This document shows, one piece after another, positions 1 to 8,053 of a stretch of DNA of 36,368 nucleotides; positions within the stretch are counted from its first letter, which is position 1, and each line of letters begins with the position of its first letter. The translations under genes were made by a program, and so were the position numbers. Origin of the DNA: an uncultured Chryseobacterium sp. (lineage in GTDB: Bacteria > Bacteroidota > Bacteroidia > Flavobacteriales > Weeksellaceae); NCBI GenBank assembly GCA_913777465.1, contig CAJYRQ010000009.1:1-36368 (forward strand), given 5' to 3'. The notes below the pieces were generated by a model, which had not been told where the DNA came from, made no database searches, and was given only the letters and a program-made list of their open reading frames with translations.

Positions 1-81
1 CCGAACAAAAGAATTGGGATAATTAGCGGCCATCATTTTTAAGGTCTCAAGTTCAGCTTTACAAAGATTTATAAATTTCAT
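1..81 (-). CDS. 5' end of an unrecognised gene, cut by the window edge
   Basis: An open frame starts with ATG at 81 on the minus strand and runs off the left edge after 27 codons without a stop. A TAG lies two codons upstream of the ATG, which fixes the longest possible start. The visible residues (MKFINLCKAELETLKMMAAN, then a few more) look like an ordinary cytosolic N-terminus. It continues the minus-strand gene run seen to its right. Too little is visible to name it, and a chance open frame of this length cannot be excluded. Confidence 0.35.
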   Translation of the reverse strand, partial: MKFINLCKAELETLKMMAANYPNSFVR

Positions 82-124
82 CTTCTAAATTTATAAAAAA
101 TGATGAATAATTAATGTGGAGTAC

Positions 125-220
125 TTAGTTAAACTTATCAATCATTTGAGAATCTACAATTTCTCTACCGCAGCTTACAACTATAAATACGGCAAATACG
201 GATGATATTATTTTTTTCAT
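125..220 (-). CDS. Tiny putative lipoprotein (31 aa)
   Basis: A 31-codon frame starts MKKIISSVFAVFIVVSCGRE. It has a lysine pair, a short hydrophobic core and a lipobox-like VVSC with Cys at residue 17, followed by only 14 further residues. That is the layout of a signal-peptidase II substrate. It could be a genuine mini-lipoprotein, comparable in size to bacteriocin-release proteins, or the surviving head of a larger lipoprotein. It has no neighbour within operon overlap distance. The signal-peptide pattern is seen directly; any function is unknown. Confidence 0.35.
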   Translation of the reverse strand: MKKIISSVFAVFIVVSCGREIVDSQMIDKFN

Positions 221-380
221 TTTAAAATATTAAAGTGTGTTCCAGTAATTAAAGCCTTGTTGAACATTCTGGCTGGTAGGATTGGAATATAATAAGATTT
301 TGTTTTTCAAAAATTAGTAAGCTATCAAAATTAAGCCCGCAGATTTTGTTAGAAGGTGACTAATTATAAAAGGTAAAATA

Positions 381-1025
381 TTATCTCTGCAAATCTGTAA
401 TCAAAAGCCCATTATTATATTTCAGCTTTTCAAGTATTTTTTGGGTTTCCGAAGGGGCCGGATTCTGTTCCAGTTGTCTAAATTCACTGGTAGTAAGTCC
501 TACGATCTGCAAAAAGGAAACTTCCCCGTGCGGTGTATCTGTTTTTCCCAGTTCGGGATCCAGGGCAAAAGATAAAGCGGTGATATCGGTATCATAACCC
601 ACCCGGATCGGGCCGTTGGCCGGGATCAGATGGTATTCCTCAAACCATTTTCCGGATTGGAAGACGTACCGTGCCAGATTCTGGAGAAGATTGCAGACCC
701 AATGGATGTTGTCGTCTTCCCGGTTCATCTTCAGCCTGAAGGTTAGTTCAAACCCGAATTTACTGAATTCCCCGCCAGCGCTTTTTTCACTGTAATACAA
801 TTCCGAGAATCCGTAGGTTACAAAATGGAAATGTCTTTCCTGCTTCTCGCTTTTATAAACACTGATACCGTCCAGCGGGTCGTTGCCGCCAACTGCATAA
901 TGAAGTGGCGGTACAAAATGTACAGGTTCCTGTCCGGGATAGATTTTTTCCAGTTCCTGATCAATACATTCCCAGCCGACCGCATCGTCTTCGGTAAATT
1001 GTTTTTGGTATTCTTCTGTGTTCAT
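381..1025 (-). CDS. Suppressor-of-fused (SUFU) domain protein
   Basis: The 214-residue protein fits the bacterial SUFU-domain family (PF05076). It has the N-terminal AVGGNDPLDGISVYKS segment, then HFHFVTYGFSELY, then a FGFELTFRL strand, followed by the tryptophan-containing helix of the domain. SUFU proteins in bacteria are known as immunity proteins of polymorphic toxin systems, binding and neutralising a partner toxin in the cytosol. There is no signal peptide or membrane segment. The ATG at 1025 is the natural start. It heads the visible part of a minus-strand run of similar single genes; the toxin it might match is not in the window. The family call is confident, the immunity role is inferred. 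Confidence 0.82.
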   Translation of the reverse strand: MNTEEYQKQFTEDDAVGWECIDQELEKIYPGQEPVHFVPPLHYAVGGNDPLDGISVYKSEKQERHFHFVTYGFSELYYSEKSAGGEFSKFGFELTFRLKMNREDDNIHWVCNLLQNLARYVFQSGKWFEEYHLIPANGPIRVGYDTDITALSFALDPELGKTDTPHGEVSFLQIVGLTTSEFRQLEQNPAPSETQKILEKLKYNNGLLITDLQR

Positions 1026-1071
1026 TGGTGGATTTTTTAAAGAATTAAGGTACGGAAAAATGAATAAAGGA

Positions 1072-2109
1072 CTATAATTCCATAAGATGAAGAGGAATAA
1101 ATTTGTCTATTTCAGCATGTATTCTTTCGCGGATCCAGTCTTTTTCATTTTCGGATAAGTCGTTTAAAAGATGATTGTTGTTTTCATTGAAATCGGTTAT
1201 TGTATCTTCCAGCAATTCCATTTTAATTTCAGACATCCGATGCGGATTATCGATATCCGGCTTGCCTGTTTTTGAAACGGCACTTTTTAACCGGTTCAGG
1301 GTAATATAGTTTCTCAGCTCTTCCACAATAAACGATAAGTCCTCTGTTTTGGAGGAGACTCCCGGAATAAATGACCATTTTTCAGCCTCATGGAATTTGT
1401 CCTCTTCATCAAATTCAGGATTTTTCAGTTTAACAACCGGTCTCGAAAAAATTGTGTGGTCGGTCTGGTTAAACGGTTTTACCACCACGCCTTCGATCAG
1501 GTTGTCCTTCAGTTCGGGGAGGTTGAATTCTTTAGGTACGGAAGAGTTGATCCTGATGTTGAAATTCAGTGCCTCATTGAATTTTCCAATGAATAAAGGT
1601 TTTGCATAAAATATTCCGAACTGCTCGAAATAGCCGACTGCTGTTTCATAATCCAGGTAATATTTGGAAGCTGTGCCAGCTGTTTCCAAGGCGATATCGA
1701 AAGCACAGAATTCAATAGAAGGCGTATAATATACTCCGGTTTGAATAGCATGAATATCTTTTACAGGCTCAACTTCAGGATGGGGATATTTACCTCCGAA
1801 AAGTTCGCCATAAATAATATATTTTTCAGCAGAAATTTCACTGTCCAGTTTTTCAAAAAGGCGGAGGATCCGGTCTTCAAGTTTATTGACCACGAGTTGG
1901 AAACCGAAAAAATCGTCGGTCCAGGAAAGATATTCTTTTCTTTTGGCAAATTTCAGGTTGCCGTTTTCATAGACGAAACTGAAGTTGGCGCCGTGTACTT
2001 TTTCCGTGACCACCCATTTCAGCTTTTCCATTTGTGAGAAGTCGTTTTCGCTGAGCCCCAGTTTTTTTAAGCTGCTAGGCATTTTTTCGTAGCCTGAGAA
2101 TTCGTTCAT
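1072..2109 (-). CDS. RNA ligase, T4 Rnl2-like family
   Basis: The 345-residue protein carries the nucleotidyltransferase motifs of Rnl2-type RNA ligases in order. Motif I is KVHGAN with the AMP-accepting Lys37. AKRKEY at 55-60 aligns with the Rnl2 AKRTG stretch. GELFGG is at 101-106, motif III (SIEFCAFDI) at about 131-139, motif IV EGVVVKP at 206-212 and motif V VVKLKN at 225-230. The helical tail (YITLNRLKSAVSKTGKP onward) matches the Rnl2 C-terminal domain. These enzymes seal 3'-OH/5'-phosphate RNA nicks through a ligase-AMP intermediate. All catalytic residues I can check are present, so it should be active. Its position among immunity-type genes suggests repair of RNA cut by a nuclease toxin, but that is inference. 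Confidence 0.9.
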   Translation of the reverse strand: MNEFSGYEKMPSSLKKLGLSENDFSQMEKLKWVVTEKVHGANFSFVYENGNLKFAKRKEYLSWTDDFFGFQLVVNKLEDRILRLFEKLDSEISAEKYIIYGELFGGKYPHPEVEPVKDIHAIQTGVYYTPSIEFCAFDIALETAGTASKYYLDYETAVGYFEQFGIFYAKPLFIGKFNEALNFNIRINSSVPKEFNLPELKDNLIEGVVVKPFNQTDHTIFSRPVVKLKNPEFDEEDKFHEAEKWSFIPGVSSKTEDLSFIVEELRNYITLNRLKSAVSKTGKPDIDNPHRMSEIKMELLEDTITDFNENNNHLLNDLSENEKDWIRERIHAEIDKFIPLHLMEL

Positions 2110-2174
2110 TTTTTTTAACGGATAAATATTTTTGTTATTTTATAGAATCAAAGATAGAACTAATCTGAATTTCA

Positions 2175-2696
2175 TTATTCATAAATCCTTCCCATTTCTA
2201 ATAAATCGCCCAAGGTTTTCCAGCTTACCTCAAATTCATGATGATTATTTTCATGATCACTATGATCCAAATAACATCTCATGCCGCATTCTAAGATAGA
2301 ATCTGGATCAAAATTATACCATCTGTTTCCTGTTTCAGAATCAATTCCGAAATATTTGTATTCGTCATCCAGCTGTTTACCGTTCATTTTATGCAATTCA
2401 GCAATCTGAAATTTTATAACGGCAACGGTATAATCATATTCACTGCGTGATAAAGAGTTTGTTTTTGAATTAATGAATGCTTTTTCATCAGGTGCTTCTA
2501 CGATCTTTAGCCATTCGGTATTAAATTTTTCTGGTTCGGAAGTAAATGCATCCATCAGGAGGTTCGATAATAAACCGGCACTTAAAGTTTGTTCCTTTGC
2601 CTGCTCAACGAGATTTAGTAAAGCCAGAAGATAAGTTTCCAAATCTCTTTTTCCTGTATTGCTTCCAAGGTTATTGTAAAATTCTTCATAGGTCAT
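2175..2696 (-). CDS. Hypothetical cytosolic protein (173 aa)
   Basis: I do not recognise this 173-residue protein. It is acidic and mostly helical in appearance, starts MTYEEFYNNLGSNTGKRDLE, and has no signal peptide or membrane segment. The second half contains a YKYFGIDSETGNRWYNFDP stretch, then CGMRCYLDHSD with two cysteines. It ends with a histidine- and glutamate-rich segment and a WKTLGDLLEMGRIYE tail. The next gene upstream (2726-3526) is only about 30 bases away in the same direction, so the two are probably co-transcribed. Size, acidity and context fit an immunity protein, but no family can be named. Confidence 0.7.
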   Translation of the reverse strand: MTYEEFYNNLGSNTGKRDLETYLLALLNLVEQAKEQTLSAGLLSNLLMDAFTSEPEKFNTEWLKIVEAPDEKAFINSKTNSLSRSEYDYTVAVIKFQIAELHKMNGKQLDDEYKYFGIDSETGNRWYNFDPDSILECGMRCYLDHSDHENNHHEFEVSWKTLGDLLEMGRIYE

Positions 2697-2725
2697 ATCT
2701 GATAAATGTATGGGTTAATTATTTG

Positions 2726-3526
2726 TTAATCGCTCACTTCCCAATCTATATAAACACGAGAGAAATCACGGTTCTTCAGATCTTGTTCAGAAATAAACAG
2801 ATGCAGATAAACATCCTGTTCAATGTTATATACGGACTCATCGCTTCCATCAATCTGCAAAAGTAAAATGCCGTTTTTTATGTGGCTTTTAATATTTCTC
2901 ATATCTCCGTGCAGGAAGTAACCATATCCGCCAAGTTTGCTTCCCTTACTTTCACCGTTGAAAAAATCATTAAATTCATCATAGGCATCCTCATCTTCAT
3001 CCATCAGATCCCACATGTATTCTTCTACAGATACACCATCAAATTCATCGCATTGAAAACGGTACTGGCTATCGGTAGCACTTGCCCAAGAAAAGGTTTT
3101 TTCAAAATTCAGCTGGTATATGCTTTTGAAGGGATTCTTTGAGTAGAATTCATCTTTTAAAAACGAGAAGTCCCTTAGATAAGGTAATTGAAGCTGTTCT
3201 TCCGTAATATATTGTACAAAGCAATCCTCTTTTCCGAAATTGAATTCCTGACTGAGAAAAACCTGAAGTATCCCTTTCTCAGGGAAAAGATCAGATTTTG
3301 GAACATCAGCAAAATTAATTTGAATTGTCGGGATGAATGCATTGCCCTTATGATCTTTAGGGTATTCCATAATTAAAGGAATAAAGGGATACCCTAAATA
3401 TTTAGAGGTTTTAAAATCTGATTTATCAGGATTTAATATCCTGAGCTCGTTTTCACTAATAAGGATTGAATCTCTTTTATAGCTTTCTAATTCTGTTTTA
3501 TATTTTTCTAAAATCTGTGGGATCAT
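2726..3526 (-). CDS. YwqG-like DUF1963 domain protein
   Basis: The 266-residue protein matches the DUF1963/YwqG pattern (PF09234). An N-terminal half contains SKYLGYPFIP and an IQINFADVP segment followed by GILQVFLS. A C-terminal half has the family's glycine-rich KLGGYGYFLHGDMR, then LLLQIDGSD, and finally a VYLHLFISEQDLKNRDFS block ending in the YIDW motif. No secretion signal is present. The biochemical function of the family is unsettled; members are frequent among immunity genes of contact-dependent toxins in Bacteroidetes. The family match is clear from the motif order; the role here is inferred from the neighbours. Confidence 0.82.
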   Translation of the reverse strand: MIPQILEKYKTELESYKRDSILISENELRILNPDKSDFKTSKYLGYPFIPLIMEYPKDHKGNAFIPTIQINFADVPKSDLFPEKGILQVFLSQEFNFGKEDCFVQYITEEQLQLPYLRDFSFLKDEFYSKNPFKSIYQLNFEKTFSWASATDSQYRFQCDEFDGVSVEEYMWDLMDEDEDAYDEFNDFFNGESKGSKLGGYGYFLHGDMRNIKSHIKNGILLLQIDGSDESVYNIEQDVYLHLFISEQDLKNRDFSRVYIDWEVSD

Positions 3527-3563
3527 TTATAATTCATTTGTTTTGGGTTATCAGATTTCAGCC

Positions 3564-4076
3564 TTACTGGATTTTATCCGAATACAACTTTCTTATAAGC
3601 TCAATGATTGGGATAAAATGATCTATCTCTTCTGTTGCAGTCCTCCAAGTGTATTCAATATTTTTATTTGCCAAGCGGATTCCGAATTTCCATTCAGAAC
3701 CGTCCAGAACCATTGCTTTTTTATTTTCTATGCTTTCTGGCAATTTAATATTCTCTAATTTTAATAGCTCTTCCTCTAAAATTGTTGTATCGGTTTCGGA
3801 TAGGACTTTTTCGGCGGTGATGATTCTCAGTCTGTCCAGGTTGTAAATTCCGGAAGTCCATTGCTTGAAATTGTATGCGGTATCCCATTGCCTGAACCGT
3901 GAACAGATTGTTCCTTCAGAATTCTGAACTACAATAATTTTATACGGAAAACCGCTAATTGATGGTAATTCGGATAAATAAACAATGGTTTTTTCTCCAT
4001 CTTTTAAATCAAAGTTTCCTATTTCAATTTCAGCTTCATGAATCACAGCTTCCACACTGTTTGACAATCTTTCCAT
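3564..4076 (-). CDS. Hypothetical cytosolic protein (170 aa)
   Basis: This 170-residue protein is not recognised. It starts MERLSNSVEAVIHEAEIEIG and shows alternating beta-like segments (KTIVYLSELP, PYKIIVVQNSEG), a RFRQWDTAYNFKQWTSGIYN aromatic stretch and a C-terminal helix that closes with FIPIIELIRKLYSDKIQ. There is no signal peptide or membrane segment. It is separated from the DUF1963 gene downstream by about 40 bases and from the next gene upstream by about 35, so it sits inside the same minus-strand run. It may be another small immunity-type protein; nothing in the sequence proves it. Confidence 0.68.
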   Translation of the reverse strand: MERLSNSVEAVIHEAEIEIGNFDLKDGEKTIVYLSELPSISGFPYKIIVVQNSEGTICSRFRQWDTAYNFKQWTSGIYNLDRLRIITAEKVLSETDTTILEEELLKLENIKLPESIENKKAMVLDGSEWKFGIRLANKNIEYTWRTATEEIDHFIPIIELIRKLYSDKIQ

Positions 4077-4111
4077 TTTTATTTTAAATTTTTATATCCT
4101 GAGAACGTTTC

Positions 4112-4459
4112 TTATACCCACCCACCGATGATTTTCCCGAAGAACTTCTCCCGCGCACGGTCAACGTCCAGTTTTTCATTCTTAATGGCCGATGCAATTT
4201 CAAACAAACTTAATACATTAGACATGACGAGCAATCGGATCGGGTCATCGGGCGAACAGAAAAAATGGGCATCTTCGGAATCGACAAAGCCTTTGCCATG
4301 ATCTGTAAGGGTTACCCAAACCGAAGACTTCACATCAGCACCCGACATTCCGAGTTCCGTATCCCATTTCCAGCGCAGATTGTCTGTAGCTCCAACCAGA
4401 ATGACCTTATTATCAACCTCTATCCAGTTTACAACAAGATGGGTAAATTCTTCTTCCAT
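4112..4459 (-). CDS. Hypothetical small cytosolic protein (115 aa)
   Basis: The 115-residue protein begins MEEEFTHLVVNWIEVDNKVI and reads as a compact alpha-beta domain. A beta hairpin contains WKWDTELGMSG, a further strand is VKSSVWVTLTDHG, and a helical tail contains DRAREKFFGKIIGGWV. I cannot assign it to a named family. It lies about 30 bases from the metallophosphoesterase gene upstream and about 35 bases from the gene downstream, in the same direction. No signal peptide is seen. Confidence that it is coding comes from the codon pattern and the tight spacing, not from homology I can name. Confidence 0.65.
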   Translation of the reverse strand: MEEEFTHLVVNWIEVDNKVILVGATDNLRWKWDTELGMSGADVKSSVWVTLTDHGKGFVDSEDAHFFCSPDDPIRLLVMSNVLSLFEIASAIKNEKLDVDRAREKFFGKIIGGWV

Positions 4460-4486
4460 TTTATTTGATTAAGTCAAGAATGAGAT

Positions 4487-5335
4487 TTAAATTAATTTCC
4501 AGTTGAACTTCGTCATTTTATTGGTCAGTTTCTGATTGACGATTTCGATATTCAATTCTCCTTTTTCTTTGGTCAGGATAATCATGCAGCCTTTTTCAAG
4601 AATTCCGCTATCATTAAATTCCAGTTCCTTTATTTTTACCGATCGAGTAATGCCGTTGAAATCTGTCTCTTCTTTGTAAGGTTCTCCCGTGTGACCGTAA
4701 AAGTGGTAGTGGAAAATAACATGATCAAGGACTTCCCGGATTTCTGCCATGCCATAACCTCGCTGACTGCTGTCGTCTTTATCATGAGTAATTAAAAGGT
4801 CAAAAGTATCCTTGGTGTTCAGCAGTTTACGGATCGCCTTTCTTTCGTAATCCTGGATAAACCGCTTTTCCGATCTGCCTTTCCGGTCGCCGATCCTGCC
4901 GATGCCTACAAAATTCAGGGTTTCAGTTTCTGTTTCAAGTTTCTGTTTCAATCCGGATTTACAGACAAAAACCCTTGTATAAATATCAATAGGGAAGAGG
5001 CTGTCAGAAGGATATTGATTTTCCAGATTATCTAAAAAATCATGATCTTCATGGTTTCCGCGTACACAGATCATGTCAATATTAAGTTCGTCTAAAAATG
5101 TCCTGATTTCAGGATTTTCTTTGGTGAAATCGTCATGAAAACCCAGTTCGTCTCTGTCGTACTGCGCATGTTTTATTGTGGCTTTATCCAGTTTCTCCAA
5201 GTTCGGATAAGCCCCCATATCCCCACACTGCAAAATGAAATCAATTTTGTTGTCTGTTTCTTTCTGATAAAGATCCACAAGTTTGAAAGGCAGCAGGATT
5301 TTACCGTGAATGTCTGAGAAAAGCGCGATTTTCAT
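4487..5335 (-). CDS. Calcineurin-like metallophosphoesterase
   Basis: The 282-residue protein has the full metal-ligand set of calcineurin-like phosphoesterases. DxH is at Asp8 and His10 (FSDIHG), GD at 38-39 (LQCGDMG), GNHE at 93-96, a His184 in LITHD, and GHTG with His215 at 214-217. It should therefore bind two metal ions and hydrolyse a phosphomonoester or phosphodiester; the substrate cannot be read from the sequence. No signal peptide or membrane segment, so it is cytosolic. It lies in the same run as the RNA ligase but four genes away. A joint RNA-repair role is possible but unproven. Family call is secure, substrate unknown. Confidence 0.85.
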   Translation of the reverse strand: MKIALFSDIHGKILLPFKLVDLYQKETDNKIDFILQCGDMGAYPNLEKLDKATIKHAQYDRDELGFHDDFTKENPEIRTFLDELNIDMICVRGNHEDHDFLDNLENQYPSDSLFPIDIYTRVFVCKSGLKQKLETETETLNFVGIGRIGDRKGRSEKRFIQDYERKAIRKLLNTKDTFDLLITHDKDDSSQRGYGMAEIREVLDHVIFHYHFYGHTGEPYKEETDFNGITRSVKIKELEFNDSGILEKGCMIILTKEKGELNIEIVNQKLTNKMTKFNWKLI

Positions 5336-5396
5336 GGTTGTGTTTTTTTGTTTTGAATTTAGGTGATCAGATTTTGAAATTAATAAAATAAGTTGA

Positions 5397-5590
5397 TTAA
5401 CAAAGATAATTGAAACATTTTACATATTCTTTTGGTAATTCACGAGATAAATTACAGTTGATATGGTTTATATTCTGCTTTCGTAGTTCGGAATACGTAT
5501 CATAAGCTTCTGCCAATTGCCATTTTTATCCCATACAGGATATTCATTAGATTTTGTTCAGATAATATGAAACAGCTGTTTCTTACTCAT
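5397..5590 (-). pseudogene. Decayed remnant of a small gene
   Basis: The 312-base gap between the phosphoesterase and ankyrin genes holds a broken frame. From an ATG at 5590 the frame reads MSKKQLFHII, then TGA, then TKSNEYPVWDKNGNWQ. A one-base frame change at the WQ codons then continues LAEAYDTYSELRKQNINHIN and on to a TAA at 5397-5399. Each piece looks like real protein, and they join with one stop and one shift. This is best read as a dead member of the surrounding gene run. The family is unknown, and chance readability cannot be excluded. Outside this remnant I see nothing else in the gap. Confidence 0.4.
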
Positions 5591-5647
5591 ATAGAGCATG
5601 TAAGGTTGTTTAAATATTTTATGGTTTAAAAATTCGGTTGATGGTTT

Positions 5648-6562
5648 TTACTTAAGAAACTTTTCTATTACTTTCAAAGCAGATTCGTTGTTGTTTTCTT
5701 TTGCGAGATCTACCGGAGTTTTTCCGTCTGCATTTTTATGGCTGAGGCCGGCACCCATATCAAGTAACGCTTTTAAAAATTTTGCACTGCTATATTTTTT
5801 CCAAAATTCATGAGTTGATGCTAATTGTTTATGAAGGAGGGTATCTCCTTTTTGATTTACCGCATTAATTTCTGCACCGTATTTTACCAGTAGTGTAATT
5901 AATTCTATATTTTTGCAAGAGCTACATCTGAAAAGAATAGATTCCTTGGGATGTCCAGAAGGCTGTACATTTATATCGGCTCCTCTTTCTAATAAAAAAG
6001 TAACAAGAGAAACAAGGTTTTTATTTTTCCAATGACTCACGGCTTTAATCAGCGGATTGAAGCCATTAATACAGAGATTCAGAATATCCGGATTCCTATC
6101 AAGTCTTCTTTTTACCTCTTCCAGATCTCCTTTGGTACCACATACATCAATTAGGTATTCTGCCTCGATATAATTTTTCACAATAAGCCTGCTGTTTATT
6201 CCCTGTGTTGGCTGTAACAGTTGTGCCGGAATTTTCTTTAGAACAGATTGATCTTTTGGAATGCGGTCTTCATCCGGAGTATAGCTGATGGTTTCAGGGA
6301 AGTTATTTTCCAGCAGTAATTTCTCTGCTTCTTTCATTAATTTGTAGCCGTTAAGCTGCCATCCTTCCGGAACATCGGCTTCGGAATTATATCTGCTGTA
6401 GTAAAAATTGGGGTCAGCTCTCCAATAAATCATCAGGGCAGTTGCTTTGTCGCAATACTCACTGTTTAAGGTTTCATAAAGCCTGTTATTTCCGTTATCC
6501 CAATTATAGAGTTCCGTGCTTACATAAAGCTTTTCTGCTCGGGTAAAATTATGTGAGTCCAT
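5648..6562 (-). CDS. DUF4274 plus ankyrin-repeat protein
   Basis: The 304-residue protein has two parts. Residues about 5-85 match DUF4274 (PF14096): the LYNWDNGNNRLYETL segment, then CDKATALMIYWRADP and an EGWQLNGYKLMKEAEKLL helix. Residues about 155-304 are ankyrin repeats, with recognisable units at GFNPLIKAVSH, LLERGADINVQPSGHP, LVKYGAEINAVNQKGDTLLH and LLDMGAGLSHKNADGKTPVDLA. Ankyrins bind proteins, and ankyrin proteins of this size are a known immunity class in polymorphic toxin loci. The protein has no secretion signal. The next gene lies about 130 bases upstream, so it may have its own promoter. Domain calls are firm, partner unknown. Confidence 0.85.
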   Translation of the reverse strand: MDSHNFTRAEKLYVSTELYNWDNGNNRLYETLNSEYCDKATALMIYWRADPNFYYSRYNSEADVPEGWQLNGYKLMKEAEKLLLENNFPETISYTPDEDRIPKDQSVLKKIPAQLLQPTQGINSRLIVKNYIEAEYLIDVCGTKGDLEEVKRRLDRNPDILNLCINGFNPLIKAVSHWKNKNLVSLVTFLLERGADINVQPSGHPKESILFRCSSCKNIELITLLVKYGAEINAVNQKGDTLLHKQLASTHEFWKKYSSAKFLKALLDMGAGLSHKNADGKTPVDLAKENNNESALKVIEKFLK

Positions 6563-6689
6563 TTAAAATTGTTATTAAGACTTTTTAATTTCTTTCAAAG
6601 CCAATTGTAGAAGCCATTAACTTAAAGCCCAATTATTTCTTGATTTTCTCATGCTTTTGCTAATAGTAGAGCTGTGTGTCTGATCCGGC

Positions 6690-7187
6690 TTATATTTCTG
6701 ATATTATTGTTTCAGTATTTTGATACTTTGCTTTTAGGGTTTTAATTTTCTCTGCAAAGTACTTATGATTTTCTTCAATTTCTCCGGGATAAAAATCAAG
6801 CCAGCGACTATGCTCTCTATACGCTTTTTGCCCATCAGCAAGTTGTTGTTTTCTTTTGGATTCGTTGGGTACTAAAATATTGTTGATGACTAATTCGTAA
6901 GGCTTTAACATTTCAGAGACGGCATCAAAATCTTCAAGATCTGATCCGGTGTTGTAAATTACAATATTATCTTCTGAACTAATAATCTCTTTAGAGAGGT
7001 ATTCAAGTTTATTCAGCTCGGAATGTTCTGAGGGATGATAATTATTTTTCAGGAGAACATCAGAAAAATTCACAATTTTAAAATTTGCAAATTCAGAATT
7101 TTTTATATCAGATTCATCAATCCTGTAAGTTAAAATTACCTGTATTTTCTTTGTTGGTTCTGATAAATTGTTTTTTATGATATTCAT
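6690..7187 (-). CDS. Hypothetical cytosolic protein (165 aa)
   Basis: A 165-residue protein I cannot name. It looks like an alpha-beta fold: KKIQVILTYRIDESD is a probable strand, then FKIVNFSDVLLKNNYH, NIVIYNTGSDLEDFDAVSEM and YELVINNILVPNES as alternating strands and helices. A charged helical tail (about residues 120-160) follows. There is no signal peptide. It is about 65 bases from the gene upstream and transcribed in the same direction. The spacing of strands and the NTGSD turn are suggestive of a Rossmann-like or immunity fold, but I would not claim either. Confidence 0.65.
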   Translation of the reverse strand: MNIIKNNLSEPTKKIQVILTYRIDESDIKNSEFANFKIVNFSDVLLKNNYHPSEHSELNKLEYLSKEIISSEDNIVIYNTGSDLEDFDAVSEMLKPYELVINNILVPNESKRKQQLADGQKAYREHSRWLDFYPGEIEENHKYFAEKIKTLKAKYQNTETIISEI

Positions 7188-7253
7188 GGGTCTGTTTTTT
7201 TATTAAATCGATGTCCATATTGGCCATATTTATTTGAGATGAGACAGATCGGT

Positions 7254-7988
7254 TTATCTTTTCCATATTAGTTCAGAGGAAGTTTCCAATGTCCAGGTTT
7301 CAGGCTTTACGATCTTATGATTAGGTAGCAATTCCAATATATTTTCATTCATATCAACACCTGTAATGAAGTCGAGTTCATTATTATGTGCTACTTCAAG
7401 AAGTAAAAGACAATCTTCTGCCAATGAGTCATCATCATATTTCAAATTCTCCTTGTCCAAATAGAGATACTGAAGATCTTCATGAGTCAGCCAGTTGGCA
7501 ATTCCCATTCCAGCATAATGAAAAGAAGGGTTCCAATCGTCTAGTTCTCCGATAATTGAATAGAAAAGTGTTTCCGGAGACCGTTTAAACTGCCGCATTA
7601 TACCACCTTTTCCAAGAGGTAGATGTGGAAAAAAATCGGCGCAGGTTTTAAAGATATAAAACTCAAAAAACCTGCAAAAATCATAATGTATGTCTAAGTT
7701 ACTCAAAAACTCTATCTGAGCATTATCATCTCCTATTTTTTGATGCTCACTGTTTATTTTAAAAGTTTTGTCAAATGCGTTTGATATGGAAACAATAGTT
7801 TCAATAGTTTTATTAACGAGTTTTTCCAATTCCTGTTTAGACAGGCGTAAAGTACTTCCTGTAAGATGAGACTTTAAGAATTCCTGACAATCGGCGGTTA
7901 AGTCTCCTGTTTCTCCCTTTAATACGGGAACAACTTCCGAATAGAATTTTTTGTTGTCAAATAAGTGCAAGGTACACCAATATCCCAT
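7254..7988 (-). CDS. Hypothetical cytosolic protein (244 aa)
   Basis: The 244-residue protein starts MGYWCTLHLFDNKKFYSEVV, a start style shared by small regulatory or immunity-like proteins that begin with a strand and an aromatic pair. The middle is rich in aromatic residues (HYDFCRFFEFYIFKTCADFF), followed by GKGGIMRQFKRSPETLFYSI and MGIANWLTHEDLQYLYLDKE. No membrane segment of sufficient length or signal peptide is present. I do not recognise the family. It lies in the minus-strand run with short spacers on both sides (about 65 bases each) and is probably another orphan member of the array. Confidence 0.68.
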   Translation of the reverse strand: MGYWCTLHLFDNKKFYSEVVPVLKGETGDLTADCQEFLKSHLTGSTLRLSKQELEKLVNKTIETIVSISNAFDKTFKINSEHQKIGDDNAQIEFLSNLDIHYDFCRFFEFYIFKTCADFFPHLPLGKGGIMRQFKRSPETLFYSIIGELDDWNPSFHYAGMGIANWLTHEDLQYLYLDKENLKYDDDSLAEDCLLLLEVAHNNELDFITGVDMNENILELLPNHKIVKPETWTLETSSELIWKR

Positions 7989-8053
7989 TTTGTTGTTATT
8001 TTCTATTATAAAGGATAAAATTAAACTTTATTGATCTGCCTGTATCAGAACAT

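Noticed and set aside
5821-5870. Possible CRISPR or tandem arrays anywhere in the window
   Set aside because: I looked for regularly spaced repeats throughout; the ankyrin and Kelch periodicities are protein repeats with diverged DNA, and no repeat-spacer pattern is present.
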